A model generated the notes under the pieces. The model was given only the letters and a program-made list of their open reading frames with translations. It was not told where the DNA came from and ran no database searches. Below are positions 20,485 through 31,949 of a DNA stretch of 64,000 nt, piece after piece. Origin of the DNA: Stichopus chloronotus (Eukaryota; Echinodermata; Holothuroidea; Aspidochirotida; Stichopodidae); assembly GCA_021234535.1 (NCBI GenBank), contig CM037839.1, forward strand, positions 11,905,419 to 11,969,418, read 5' to 3'. Every line of letters begins with the position of its first letter. Position 1 is the first letter of the stretch. The translations under genes were made by a program, and so were the position numbers.

Positions 20485-23296
20485 GTAAGTGGGATGTGTC
20501 ATGTATCAAATTGCCAAATCAGTGCAAAGTGCCAGAGATTCTCCTAACTGTTACAGTTACCTGTACTAGCTTGGAAATATGTCACCCTTCATATGATTTT
20601 CCTTCAAAGATTTGTTGAATTTCCTGATATTATGACAATGCCTGATAGGTGTCCACAAACAGTGGTTCGTTTCCTCCAGTTTCATGTGTGTTCTTATATA
20701 GAGTAAGAAGACCATCAGCAGGAGCATATGGAGAGGGATCAGTCAACTCTGACAACAGTGAAACAGCTCATGAAATAAAACATTCAATCACTGCGAACTG
20801 AACATCATGATTTCTGTTTCTTCATCTGTAAAGAAGCAGAAAACTTTTTCTACCTTTTTTTTCCTCTCCTTTACGTTGAGCTTTGCGTGGCCTTTGTGTT
20901 TATCGTTATTTTCATTTTTAGTAATTGTTTTAGACTTGATTGGCCCACCTCCTCTCATTGTTTGGTTATGAGGTCGCACTCAGTAACGAAGTTGTCCACC
21001 TGCTGTAGCCAGGCAAAAGTCTAAAAGCATCTCAGAGTACTCACAATCATTCTCTAGGGTCAAAAGGTACCAGAATTCTAGCCTAGTGATGGCACCATGC
21101 CTCTGTCGGTTTCAGATCAGCATGAAGAGCAGATTGTCGAATTTAATACCAACTGTCGCAAAATTTAATGAAAATTCCATAGAAAATGTCTGAAAATTTA
21201 TGGAAATATATTACCACAAAATTTAGTGGAAAAATGGAAAAATGGTTGCACCATGCTTTTGCCATTTTAGCATATTCTATCTGCCCCCAAAAATTCCAAA
21301 GGGGAGGGGGTTAACTTCCGCTCAGACGCCTCTTCCAGGATGGCATTTACATTGACAAAGTACTTCAGCTGGTAGTCAGAGTCCTCTTACAGAAACCCTG
21401 CAAGACACTATGTCACTTATCATGTCTGTAAAGGAATGCTTTAGGGATCAATCAATGATCAGTCATTGGATTGAGCCGATGTTACCGACTTTGGAACGAT
21501 GCCGTCCTAAGGAACACTTTTTTTGCGACTGGAAAACTGTCAGCTGAGGTCTGAAATTATTGCAGTCATTTGGCTGACCTGGGAGTGACGCTATACGATC
21601 AGATTTTTGGTCCAAACAACTACGTCAAATTGCCGCCTTTGGCGACGTCGGATGATGTCAAACGACTTTGCAGACTGTGTCAATGCAGCAGACGACTGAT
21701 CAGTATTGACACTGAGCTTCAAAATTAAGGAGAGTAATACCTTCCTTTCCAAAAAAATTTGGAAGGATTTCCATTTCTAAAGGAGGATTTGCAAAGACTT
21801 TGCTAAGGCTATATATCCTAGTTGGAACTAATTGCCAACAACATTACTGTCTAGCCTAACCCTAGACTAACCCTCAGCAGTACTAAGGTAAGCCCTTATT
21901 TCACTGCCGAGATCGCATATGTGGATGTTTATGTGGAACACTTTCAACGATGTTACGAGGCATAGACCTTGAAGTGGATGTCTCATATGATCCATTCCAT
22001 CTACCTCTTCATTGCTTTGTCCTGTTTTTCCTTTGAAAATGAGTATACAAATCCTTGAGTTCGGCAGCCATGCAGCAATGCAGTCACGAAGTACAGCGGC
22101 GAGTATGTTACTCTTGCCGGCCTATTTATGTCACTCTTGCCGCCCTAGCCTAGCTAACAGTGTGCATCAGGTGGTTAGCGATCGCGTTGTGTTGTGATAA
22201 TCGAATAAACTATGTATGTGGTATGCACTATGCATGTGCGTGACTAACTAGCGAACTTTGTAACAGACAAGTGCACATATAAAAATGAACTTTCAATTGG
22301 TTTAGGTGTCATTTTTGTAACAGTAGCAGCATTACTAGCCAATCACAACATATCTTTCAAAAGAGCATTTTTGTCTACTCATTTTGCAAGAATTTTTATC
22401 TTTATGAGCAGGTGAGAAAAAGGCCCATTTTGACAATAACCTGAATGTTTTAGGAAGGAAAAGCATTGTGGGATAACAATGCTGGAATTTCCCTTGTAAA
22501 AATTGTAGCTGTGTGGGATTTTAGAAACCATGAAAGCCAGTTGATTGTGCAATTGCTCACCTTAGTGCTAAACGCTGTGCTGGACCGTCGTCGCTTTCTT
22601 AAAACTGAAGTTGAACTGTCAAACCGTCGAATGTTTACAGGGTAGCCTGTGTGCCCTCACTTTCATAATGACTTTTGCAACACACTCCATGGAGCTCTTC
22701 TGCGAACTGACCGTCGTGCAGATGTTAGCTAGTCATTGGTGAGCACAAAATTGGGGGGGGGGTGGAGAGGGGACATGAGGCCACATGGTCGAAATGGCAT
22801 TGATCCACATTCCTCCTCCCCTTGACAATGATAGTATTCAGCTGGATCAACTGGTGCTGCAGCTCAAAGTTGAAGGGCTGAATGAAACTATGGACCATTG
22901 GCTAATTGCTAGAAGCTATAAGTTAGTGAAAATCATGACTGGGATAGAAGGAAATTTAAAACATTTCTTAGAAGGGCAAGCAACTGCCCGCCTAAATTGA
23001 GATGTCATGCTCTAAGGCGGCAATTAATTGCCACCCCAAATATTTTTGGAGAGCAGTTGCGTAAATACAACTTGTTTGGTTGCACTGCGAAAGGATGCGA
23101 ATGCTTTGATAACAAAATATGGGACCAGATATCGTCCCATATTGTGATAAACAAATGAGCCATTGGATTTGGGACGAAGAACCACAGTTTATTCCCCCGA
23201 ATTTTTGGACATATGATAGGAAGGCAGAATCCAGTGGCATGAAACTTGTGTTGCGTAGTGTACATGATTTTAAAACAAAAATTTGTTTCTCTACAG
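20485..23296 (+). other. intron 9
   Basis: Long intron. 21.8-22.3 kb has no recognised content. The 3' end (about 22785-23270) carries a decayed coding-like stretch, part of which is included in the duplicated block that begins at 23075. Confidence 0.6.
22785..23270 (+). other. decayed coding-like sequence, unrecognised
   Basis: An open frame from 22785 gives a 71-residue reading with LKVEGLNETMDHWLIARSYK and NLKHFLEGQATARL. After its stop, another frame reads RRQLIATPNIFGEQLRKYN, then GCTAKGCECFDNKIW, again ending in a stop. The amino-acid texture (few low-complexity runs, several Cys in the second part) looks like an old element or gene piece, but I do not recognise a family and chance cannot be excluded. 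Confidence 0.3.
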
Positions 23297-23620
23297 ATGA
23301 AGGTTCCATCCGTCTAGCAGGGGGTAATGAGACAGCTGGTCGTGTAGAAGTATTCCTTGGTGGAGAATGGGGAACTGTTTGTGATGATGCATGGGATCTA
23401 ACTGACGCAGCTGTTGCATGTCGTCAACTTGGCTTCACTGGAGCTCTTTCTGCCCCACCATATGCAACGTTTGGTCGAGGAGAGGGCAGCATTCACTTGG
23501 ATGGGGTCACATGCACTGGAAATGAAAGCAGACTTACTGATTGCTTTTATGATCGTGACACCTCAGATTGTAGTCATTATGAAGATGCTGGAGTAGTTTG
23601 TGTGTATGGTCCTGTTCCAG
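23297..23620 (+). CDS. SRCR domain exon 9
   Basis: Acceptor GTTTCTCTACAG, donor TTCCAG|GTAATG, phase 1 both sides; first full codon 23299. Start of the younger group: EGSIRLAGGNETAGRVEV, EWGTVCDDAWDLTDAAVAC, ALSAPPYATFGRGEGSIHL, SRLTDC, DTSDCSHYEDAGVVC. Six Cys, intact Asp-Asp/Glu site, NET sequon. Differs from exon 11 at only five bases that I can see, all between 23508 and 23532, giving TCTGNESR here against TCNGDENR there. Confidence 0.97.
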
Positions 23621-24639
23621 GTAATGGTATTATACTGATGCTGGTAAAATTCTGTTTCTAGTTTCTCTTTAGAGAAGCCTCACAGATCTAACCCAAGATC
23701 ATCTTAGAGCAAGTGGTTGCTAAACCATTTTAATGAGGATAGCAACCAGACAGTAATGAATCATGCTCTAGTGCACACATTTCCTGTCCTCACAGAGTCC
23801 ACATTCAGCCTGTGATCATGTGCACTCAAGTGTGTGGGATAGGCAAGCTGCATAATGAGAAACAGTGTGAAGCTTTGCGGACCTAAGGTGATCTTCGATT
23901 AGATTTGTGAGGCTTCCCTTAGTAGAACCTTGTTTGTCCTGATGGTGCCTGATGAGCTCTATAGTCACTAGTCTGACATTCAGTTACCATGACCTGAACC
24001 TTTCATAATTACCTGACATTTTAAGGTATCATAATTTGCAGCTTACCTGGTAGTCGGATATCAGAAATTTGGCATGAATCTTATGAATTAAATAGTTTGT
24101 CATTATTTAGGTCAGTTATCACAATTTATAAGTCCACATTGTAATCTGATATTGCAGGTGAAGTACCAGTATTTGAATTGACATAGAAGTTGGATGTCAT
24201 AAGTTATGACAATTCTATGTTGACCTGTTAACTGCATATGATGTGTATATCTGTCATGTCCTAACTTAACACTTCCAAGAATGACAATTATATCCAACTT
24301 GCAATGCCCTTACCAAACTGAATTATCTAACGCCCAGCTGCACAATGAACCCTCAAATGACACCGTTGTTCGTAGGATGCGTATATGTTGGGATGTTGAT
24401 CAAGTACATGGAACTCGAAAGTGTTCTTGGACCTGTTGCGCTGTTTGCAATCAATTTCTCATTTTCACTCTGATTTCATTGTTTGCAATGGCTTCCTTTA
24501 TATAATAAAAAAAAAGCGATCACAGAACCTTTGCAGCTTATATTGGATTTAAATGTTGAGTCAGAAATTCAGCAAATAAGGGAGAAGTGTAGCTATATCA
24601 TAAGGCATTAAAAGGCATAACTACATTGTTTCTCTACAG
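23621..24639 (+). other. intron 10
   Basis: Matches intron 12 (26835-27857) almost base for base over its whole length, as part of the duplicated block. No feature of its own except an A-rich run near 24507. Confidence 0.8.
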
Positions 24640-24963
24640 CCGAAGTGTTCATCCGCCTGGCAGGGGGCAATGACACAGCAGGTCGTGTTGAGGTGTATCT
24701 CAATGGAGAATGGGGAACTGTCTGTGATGATTCATGGGATATGACTGATGCTGGGGTTGTCTGTCGTCAACTTGGCTTCAGCGCGGCTATTTCTGCTCCA
24801 CAATATGCATTTTTCGGTGAAGGAGAGGGCAGTATTCACCTGGATGAGGTTGGATGCAGTGGAAGTGAAAGTATGCTTACTGACTGTAATTATGATGCTG
24901 ACACTTCCGATTGTAGACACCATGAAGATGCTTCAGTTGTTTGTTCATCTCCTTCTTTTACTG
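24640..24963 (+). CDS. SRCR domain exon 10
   Basis: Acceptor GTTTCTCTACAG, donor TACTG|GTAAAG, phase 1 both sides; first full codon 24642. Reads EVFIRLAGGNDTAGRVEVY, EWGTVCDDSWDMTDAGVVC, FSAAISAPQYAFFGEGEG, SIHLDEVGC, SMLTDCNYDADTSDC, RHHEDASVVC. Six Cys and NDT sequon. Copy-A partner of exon 12, with a Met for Leu change in the WDxTDAG segment and a Pro for Ser in the linker. Its first half is also shared with exon 23. Confidence 0.97.
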
Positions 24964-26510
24964 GTAAAGTTATCTCCTACTCCTGCAGGTAGAATTTTGT
25001 TTTCAATAAATTTTGAAAGAATCTGATTTGTCATGATGATGCCTGGTGAACATTCAGATGTTATCTAACATCTCAAGGTGTCACAACTTGGTGCTTACCT
25101 AGTCAGTCTGTCGTAATCTATCATGACATCGATTTAATTCAGAAGTCTGTTATCATTCATAAGTCAATAATTATAATTCAAAACTTGCTGTGCACTCTGA
25201 TGTGGGTTGCAATTTTTTCGTGATATGAATCTTACTTCGAAGCTGTTTGTCATAATTTATGAGAACAGAATCACATTGAGGAGTCTTTTAGACATTGTGA
25301 GTAGTCCCTTCCTTGAAGTTTACCTGATAGTCATATGACATCATTATCCTTGCATGCATGGTCTGGTATTACAACTTGAATGTTGTTCAGTCGTTGGATG
25401 TTAAAGGTTCAAGAGAATTAAGTAAAAGAATCTGATGTTTAAGCTCTTGTCAGGTCTAATAGAGATTATTTATAGAGGTGATGCAGTGACATCATATGAT
25501 ATGTGTTGTTCTGTGGATGATTGGACAACAATGGTACTGATATGCAGAAGATTGTTGTTTCTTTTTGTTTGTATATTGTTTCTCCTAAGTTTCAACTTTA
25601 AAACTAAGAGATTACTTTTTGTTTGTCCATAAGTGATACTTTCTACAATGCTCTGCAAAATTTCAGGTCCAAGCTAAGTCCCACCTCCAGTCTCAGAATG
25701 TAATCTTTATGGGAATTTAGTGGAAAATGTTGTCATTTGGAAAGTAAAAAAAGTTTATAATTCCTAAATCTCAAAATTGAAACATGGTATAGTTAACAAA
25801 TGGTCAATAAGGTCAATGACCACTTAATTGCTTTTTTAAGTGTGATGTACAGGAAATTTGAAAATTAGGTGTCTATTGGCCTAAAGGGTTAATTATGTGC
25901 GGCAGACACGAAATGGGAAAGCGCTTACATCCATCACTTCATGGCTTAGACTACTGTAGTTTTACTATGGGTGTTTGGATGCGATGGGATTAAAAAGTGT
26001 TGAAAGCAGGATGTGGGAAAACGCATAAGAGAATTTCACTGGCACGCCTAAGAATTGAAAAATGCCCCACAAAGTGTATTTTGCATCTAAAAAGGTGAAA
26101 AACCATTTTCCCAACGCTCCATGCTCATTCACCAGCACTCATTTTCAAATAATTATAGTATTTGTGATGATTTTGAAATTGGCAAAACCTGAGTTAAAAC
26201 AAGAAAATATAAATTAGTTAAAGTGATGGATCAGTTGTCAGCCGTTGTTTGAAATTCCATAAATCTGATATGCATGTGTGTCTGGCTTAGAGGTTGGAAG
26301 GAATTTGGTTGCACTGCGAAAGGATCCAAAATATGGGAACAGATATCATCCGATATTGTGATAAACAAATGAGCCATTGGATTTGGGACGAAGAACCACA
26401 GTTTATTCCCCAGAATTTTTGGACATATGATAGGAAGGCAGAATCCAATGGCATAAAACTTGTGTTGCGTAGTGTACATGATTTTAAAACAAAAATTTGT
26501 TTCTCTACAG
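24964..26510 (+). other. intron 11
   Basis: Runs through the end of copy A (about 25770), about 530 nt without a counterpart in copy B (25771-26303), then the start of copy B at 26304. No exon seen. Confidence 0.75.
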
Positions 26511-26834
26511 ATGAAGGTTCCATCCGTCTAGCAGGGGGTAATGAGACAGCTGGTCGTGTAGAAGTATTCCTTGGTGGAGAATGGGGAACTGTTTGTGATG
26601 ATGCATGGGATCTAACTGACGCAGCTGTTGCATGTCGTCAACTTGGCTTCACTGGAGCTCTTTCTGCCCCACCATATGCAACGTTTGGTCGAGGAGAGGG
26701 CAGCATTCACTTGGATGGGGTTACATGCAATGGAGATGAAAACAGGCTTACTGATTGCTTTTATGATCGTGACACCTCAGATTGTAGTCATTATGAAGAT
26801 GCTGGAGTAGTTTGTGTGTATGGTCCTGTTCCAG
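26511..26834 (+). CDS. SRCR domain exon 11
   Basis: Acceptor GTTTCTCTACAG, donor TTCCAG|GTAATG, phase 1 both sides; first full codon 26513. Copy-B twin of exon 9. The protein is the same except for the loop after Cys3, which reads VTCNGDENRLTDC: three residue changes from five clustered base changes (26722-26746). This loop resembles the CNGDExxLTDC type of exons 21 and 23, so the tract may have been copied from a sister exon. Six Cys, NET sequon and cation-site residues intact. Confidence 0.97.
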
Positions 26835-27857
26835 GTAATGGTATTATACTGATGCTGGTAAAATTCTGTTTCTAGTTTCTCTTTAGAGAAGCCTCACAGA
26901 TCTAACCCAAGATCATCTTAGAGCAAGTGGTTGCTAAACCATTTTAATGAGGATAGCAACCAGACAGTAATGAATCATGCTCTAGTGCACACATTTCCTG
27001 TCCTCACAGAGTCCACATTCAGCCTGTGATCATGTGCACTCAAGTGTGTGGGATAGGCAAGCTGCATAATGAGAAACAGTGTGAAGCTTTGCGGACCTAA
27101 GGTGATCTTCGATTAGATTTGTGAGGCTTCCCTTAGTAGAACCTTATTTGTCCTCATGGTGCCTGATGAGCTCTATAGTCACTAGTCTGACATTCAGTTA
27201 CCATGACCTGAACCTTTCGTAATTACCTGACATTTTAAGGTATCATAATTTGCAGCTTACCTGGTAGTCGGATATCAGAAATTTGGCATGAATCTTATGA
27301 ATTAAATAGTTTGTCATTATTTAGGTCAGTTATTACAATTTATAAGTCCACATTGTAATCTGATATTGCAGGTGAAGTACCAGTATTTGAATTGACATAG
27401 AAGTTGGATATCGTAAGTTATGACAATTCTAAGTTTACCTGTTAACTGCATATGATGTGTATATCTGTCATGTCCCAACTTTACACCACCAAGAATGACA
27501 ATTATATCCGACTTGCAATACACTTACCAAACTGAATTACATAACGCCCAGCCGCACAATGAACCCTCAAATGGCACCATTGTTCTTAGGATGGGTATAT
27601 GTTGAGATGTTAATCAAGTACATGGAACTCGAAAGTTTTCTTGGACCTGTTGTGCTGTTTACAATAATTTCTCATTTTCACTCTGATTTCATTGTTTGCA
27701 ATGGCTTCCTTTACATAATAAAAAAAAGAAGCGATCACAGAACCTTTGCAGTGTATATTGGATTTAAATGTTGAGTCAGAAATTCAGCAAATAAGGAAGA
27801 AGTTTAGCTATATCATTAAAAGGCATTAAAAGTCATAACTACATTGTTTCTCTACAG
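26835..27857 (+). other. intron 12
   Basis: Copy-B version of intron 10, with scattered base changes and small indels (for example in ATAATAAAAAAAAG near 27716). No exon. Confidence 0.8.
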
Positions 27858-28181
27858 CCAAAGTGTTCATCCGCCTGGCAGGGGGTAATGACACAGCGGG
27901 TCGTGTTGAGGTATATCTCAATGGAGAATGGGGAACTGTCTGTGATGATTCGTGGGATCTGACTGATGCTGGGGTTGTCTGTCGTCAACTTGGCTTCAGC
28001 GCGGCTATCTCTGCTCCACAATATGCATTTTTCGGTGAAGGAGAGGGCAGTATTCACCTGGATGAGGTTGGATGCAGTGGAAGTGAAAGTATGCTCACTG
28101 ACTGTAATTATGATGCTGACACTTCTGATTGTAGACACCATGAAGATGCTTCAGTTGTTTGTTCATCTTCTTCTTTTACTG
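27858..28181 (+). CDS. SRCR domain exon 12
   Basis: Acceptor GTTTCTCTACAG, donor TACTG|GTAAAG, phase 1 both sides; first full codon 27860. Copy-B twin of exon 10: KVFIRLAGGNDTAGRVEVY, DSWDLTDAGVVC, SAPQYAFFGEGEGSIHLDE, SMLTDCNYDADTSDC, RHHEDASVVC, linker SSSSFTG. Six Cys; Asp-Asp/Glu site intact. Unlike exons 9/11, the differences from its twin are scattered and mostly silent. Confidence 0.97.
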
Positions 28182-30217
28182 GTAAAGTTATCTCCTACTC
28201 CTGCAGGTAGAAGTTTGTTTTCAATAAATTTTGAAAGAATCTGATTTGTCATGATGATGCCTGGTGAACATTCAGAAGTTATCTGACATCTCAAGGTGTC
28301 ACAACTTGGAGCTTACCTAGTAGTCTGTCATAACCTAACATGACTTGGATTTTATTCACGGAGTCTGTTATCCTTCCTAAGTCAATAATTATAATTCAAA
28401 ACTTGCTTTGCAGTTCTGATGTGGGTCGCAATTTTTTCATGTTATGAATCTCTCTTTGAAGCTGGGTGTCATAATTTATGAGAACAGAATTACATCTAGG
28501 AGTCTTCTAGAAATTGTGAGTAGTTCCTTCCTTGAAGTTTACCTGATAGTCATATGACATGATTTACTGGTACTGATATGTAGAAGATTGTCGTTTCTTT
28601 TTATTTGTTTATTGTTTCTCCTAAGCTTCAACTTTAAAACTAAGAGATTCCTTTTGTTTGGCCATAAGTAATACTTTCTACAATACTCTGCAAAATTTCA
28701 GGTCCAAGCTATGTCCCACCTTCAGCTCCAAAATCTAATTTTTATGGTAATTTAGTGGAAAATGTTGTCATTTGGAAACTCAAACATTGAAGTTTATGAT
28801 TCGAAAAACCAGCTTGATTTCTAATTGCCTAAAGTTGCAATTAGGCTCTTTGACTCATGGAATGTTCTGTATATACCAAATTGACTGTCAAAAATGAAAG
28901 CAAGATGTGATGGCACTATAAGACAGTCCTTTTTCACAGAAAATCCCAAAATGCATTTTGTACTTCTCTTAGTGTATCTATTATGGGAGCAGCTTCGTAT
29001 TCCCCTTGTGCAGTTCGCAAGCTAATTATGTGAATCTCACAATTGACCAGTGGTATTCTGTGTATTTTGAAAACTTCAACTACTGATATGTCGGACTTGC
29101 CACAAGAGCTGAAACAATGAGGCTGGTGAGGCCGTTGGTCCAATCTCCAGATGTAAAGTATGAAGGAATGTCATACTTAGTATGTAGGTGCTTCATTGTG
29201 AAAAGGAGAGGTGTGTAATTTTCAGTTGGTCAAAGGTCATCTGGGGTCTCAATCCAGAGGGCGAAGTCTGAAAGCCGCCGTAAAACTATATCTCAAGGTA
29301 TTTGGTTGGATAAGCATAATTAGTATGCAGATGCTTTATGGTTAGAGCAAGAATCCCACAGTGGAGTCAAAGGTCATCTGGGGTCACCACGGATGAAACT
29401 CTGAAAATCTTGTCCTCGAGTTTCCATCCTTATGTGATATTATAAACTGTGAAAGAAATAACTGAAGTCAGTGTATCTTAACCATGGAACAAATGTTCTG
29501 TACATCACTGTCCCGTACATAGCAGTGTGAAGTTTAATATTTATGCTTACCACCCAACAAGTACTTTTGTCCATGAATTTGCCATAAGGCAATTAGACAT
29601 ATGATGTTGAGACGTTTACTCAATTGTTACATGACTTTCAGAGCATTTTGCATGGACTTTTTTTTTTAACTGTAACTTCACTTGGTCCTGTATGTCACAA
29701 TTAGGATAAAGTTGTTCTTTAATGTGTATAATACACTACTGTGTAAACATTTCCAATACAAAATGTGTAATAGAGCTGTTTGTCTCCTGTTCATGAACTA
29801 GAAACATTCATGTCCCTGATTGTCATGTATGTCACATCATCAAATAGATTGGACTCACCCAAAACTATCACGACCAATTCAAAACTATTTACCAGATTGT
29901 AGTTTTTAAATAAAATCTTTGTTAAAATCTTTGGTAAATTTGTTGTCGCATTGTGTGTCAACATGTGTAGGGAAACGTTGTTGCCATCCACCACAATTGA
30001 TGCATTGTGCAGTAATTGGATACGTCATGATGTTTATGACGAACTATGTCACATAAACATACAGGGACTGTGGTCCTGCACTGCCATGACAACACTCTGT
30101 GACCGTAAAGCATGCCTTATTCTTCAAGTACGCTGCAGGCCTAAATAATAATAAAGATGACAGAGAATTGTCGGTTGGGCCTGTTTGAACTTTATTTTTC
30201 TTGATTTACCCTAACAG
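28182..30217 (+). other. intron 13
   Basis: The first 620 nt belong to duplicated copy B. A GGTCA-family stretch lies at 29215-29410. The remainder shows nothing recognisable. The acceptor is TTACCCTAACAG. Confidence 0.7.
29215..29410 (+). repeat. GGTCA repeat family copy
   Basis: Two units about 140 nt apart, marked by GGTCAAAGGTCATCTGGGGT (29225) and GAGTCAAAGGTCATCTGGGG (29365), with ATATCTCAAGGTAT and GTATGCAGATGCTTTATGG between them. Confidence 0.65.
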
Positions 30218-30535
30218 GGGAAGGCATCATTCGTCTAGCAGGGGGTAACGACACCGCAGGTCGCGTTGAGGTTCTTGTGGACGGGGAATGGGGAACTGTC
30301 TGTGATGATGGTTGGGATCTAACAGATGCTGATGTGGTCTGTCGTCAACTTGGCTTCCCTTCGGCCGCCTCTGCTCCTCAGTATGCAGCATTTGGTAGAG
30401 GAGAGGGCAGCATCCTCCTAGATGATGTCGATTGTGGTGGAGACGAAAACAGACTTATTGATTGTACCTATGACAGAGTTACAACTGATTGTTCCCATGG
30501 TGAAGATGCCGGAGTTGTTTGTCGGCCTCTGATAG
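30218..30535 (+). CDS. SRCR domain exon 13
   Basis: Acceptor TTTACCCTAACAG, donor GATAG|GTAATA, phase 1 both sides; first full codon 30220. Reads EGIIRLAGGNDTAGRVEV, EWGTVCDDGWDLTDADVVC, FPSAASAPQYAAFGRGEG, SILLDDVDCGGDENRLIDC, VTTDCSHGEDAGVVC. Six Cys, NDT sequon, cation-site residues intact. Close to exon 14 in the second half (CGGDExRLIDC); the two are probably sister copies. Confidence 0.97.
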
Positions 30536-31399
30536 GTAATATGATGCAAATTTATGTTGGACTAACTGGCATTCATTTAAAGTTAACATAACTTTAACTT
30601 TAAGTATTTAGTGATCCGAAACTGTCAGTGTATCAATGCATGAACCTTTACTGCTCTGATATTATCATCAATTCTTTTAATTTGAGTCTTTGAGTCTTAC
30701 ATTTACTGTAACTTGAACCTATTAGATATATGTTAACAGTGTGATGTTATCATTTATCTTAAATTATCACTAAACCTTTGATTATTAGGTTGAGTTTGAC
30801 ATATGTAGCTTTGTATCTATTGTAATCTTAGCTAGTAGTTACATGCCATTGTATCACTCAGTGTTTTTTATCTTGGTAGCCATTGCCATAATTTCTGTTT
30901 CCATCACCTGCTTGAATCTTAACTCTAGGGCACAGCAGAATGATATCAGATTCAATTCCGATCCAATTTTTTTCCAAGTTTCAGCGCATGTCTCCTCCAA
31001 ATTCAGTCAGAAAGAGCCAAACGCAGCGATATTTTACAACTACATGTGACGTTACTGATGTTACTGAAATAGAATGTCAACAAATGATAGCATGATGTCA
31101 TCCCAAAAGCAGCGTTTATCAGATAGGAATGAAAAGGATCGGCATGATATCGGAATAAACCTCCCCAGGGTCACATATCAGATCACATTGAGATCATTCA
31201 TGATTAGGAGGACTGTTAGCATCAGATGTTGGTGTATAGTGACCAACATGAATGATGATAATGATAGAACGTGCCTAAATCTCTCACATGGTCCTGCAGC
31301 TTCTTGGACATCACCGGTCAACGTTGTTTTCGGTTTATTCAATACACTGTGATCTCAAAGATCTTACAGCAGCAGCAGTGGTTGTAAACCACATGATTT

Positions 31400-31850
31400 T
31401 ATGCCACGTTACTCGTGGATGAACACCGGGGAAAAATCACCTGCACTTTTTGATCAGTGTCCAGAGAATAACAAGGCAGGGGTGAACCAACAAGCCCATA
31501 CAAACCCAAACCTGTTCCGGGGACAGCCATTTAACGTCCCCATCCCAAGGATGAGAGTGAATTCCCAGTCTTTAGCCGCTTTCCCAAGGGCTTGTAGGGT
31601 GGAAGACCTGCTCAGCTCAGCAACCCATTAGCTGTACCGAGCAACCTGAAGCAGACGAGACCTGAATCGGACAACAGGAACCCAAACTGAAATCACAAGT
31701 ACCCCCTCATTACCTCTGTAAACATCTTTACTGAACAAGTAATTTTGAGTCCTCAGAAAATTTCCAGACAGTTCCACTGGGATTTGATCTGAAGACTTAG
31801 TGATTGTAAGACAACCACTGTAACCACCAAGCTAACCCTAGGGTGTAAAG
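31400..31850 (-). mobile_element. tRNA-derived SINE-like element
   Basis: On the minus strand, starting near 31845, the sequence reads TTAGCTTGGTGGTTACAG and, about 34 nt on, GATCAAATC. These fit the internal pol III promoter: an A box (TAGCTTGGTGG against TRGCNNAGTGG) and a perfect B box (GWTCRANNC). The downstream body on the minus strand (lower coordinates) includes GGACGTTAAATGGCTGTCCC, a type of word seen in SINE bodies. Outer borders and target duplications were not determined; the 31400 limit is approximate. Confidence 0.55.
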
Positions 31851-31949
31851 TCAAGCAAATGGTGGAAACACAGAGTGCAAGGGGAGAATCACCTCATGAT
31901 GTACACCACTGGTCTGATATTTTTCAAAACTTTGGAACCTATCCCATGT

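Larger units (their letters stand above)
23075..25770 (+). repeat. duplicated two-exon block, copy A
   Basis: About 2.7 kb, nearly identical over long stretches to 26304-28801 in both exons and introns. Equivalent exon starts are 3214 and 3218 nt apart. Copy A has about 15 nt more near its start (around 23096) and about 185 nt more near 25342-25529. The match fades at about 25770 after AATGTTGTCATTTGGAAA. Confidence 0.9.
26304..28801 (+). repeat. duplicated two-exon block, copy B
   Basis: Counterpart of 23075-25770 in direct orientation. It contains SRCR exons 11 and 12 with matching introns. The start is marked by TTTGGTTGCACTGCGAAAGG in both copies; the end lies near AATGTTGTCATTTGGAAA (about 28800). 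Confidence 0.9.

Noticed and set aside
30843..31631. Three consecutive + strand open frames as a separate small gene
   Set aside because: Low similarity to any domain, no splice logic joining them, and part of the region is the SINE-like body.
31775..31850. A functional tRNA gene
   Set aside because: A and B boxes fit, but I could not fold a proper cloverleaf with acceptor stem; a SINE head explains it better.
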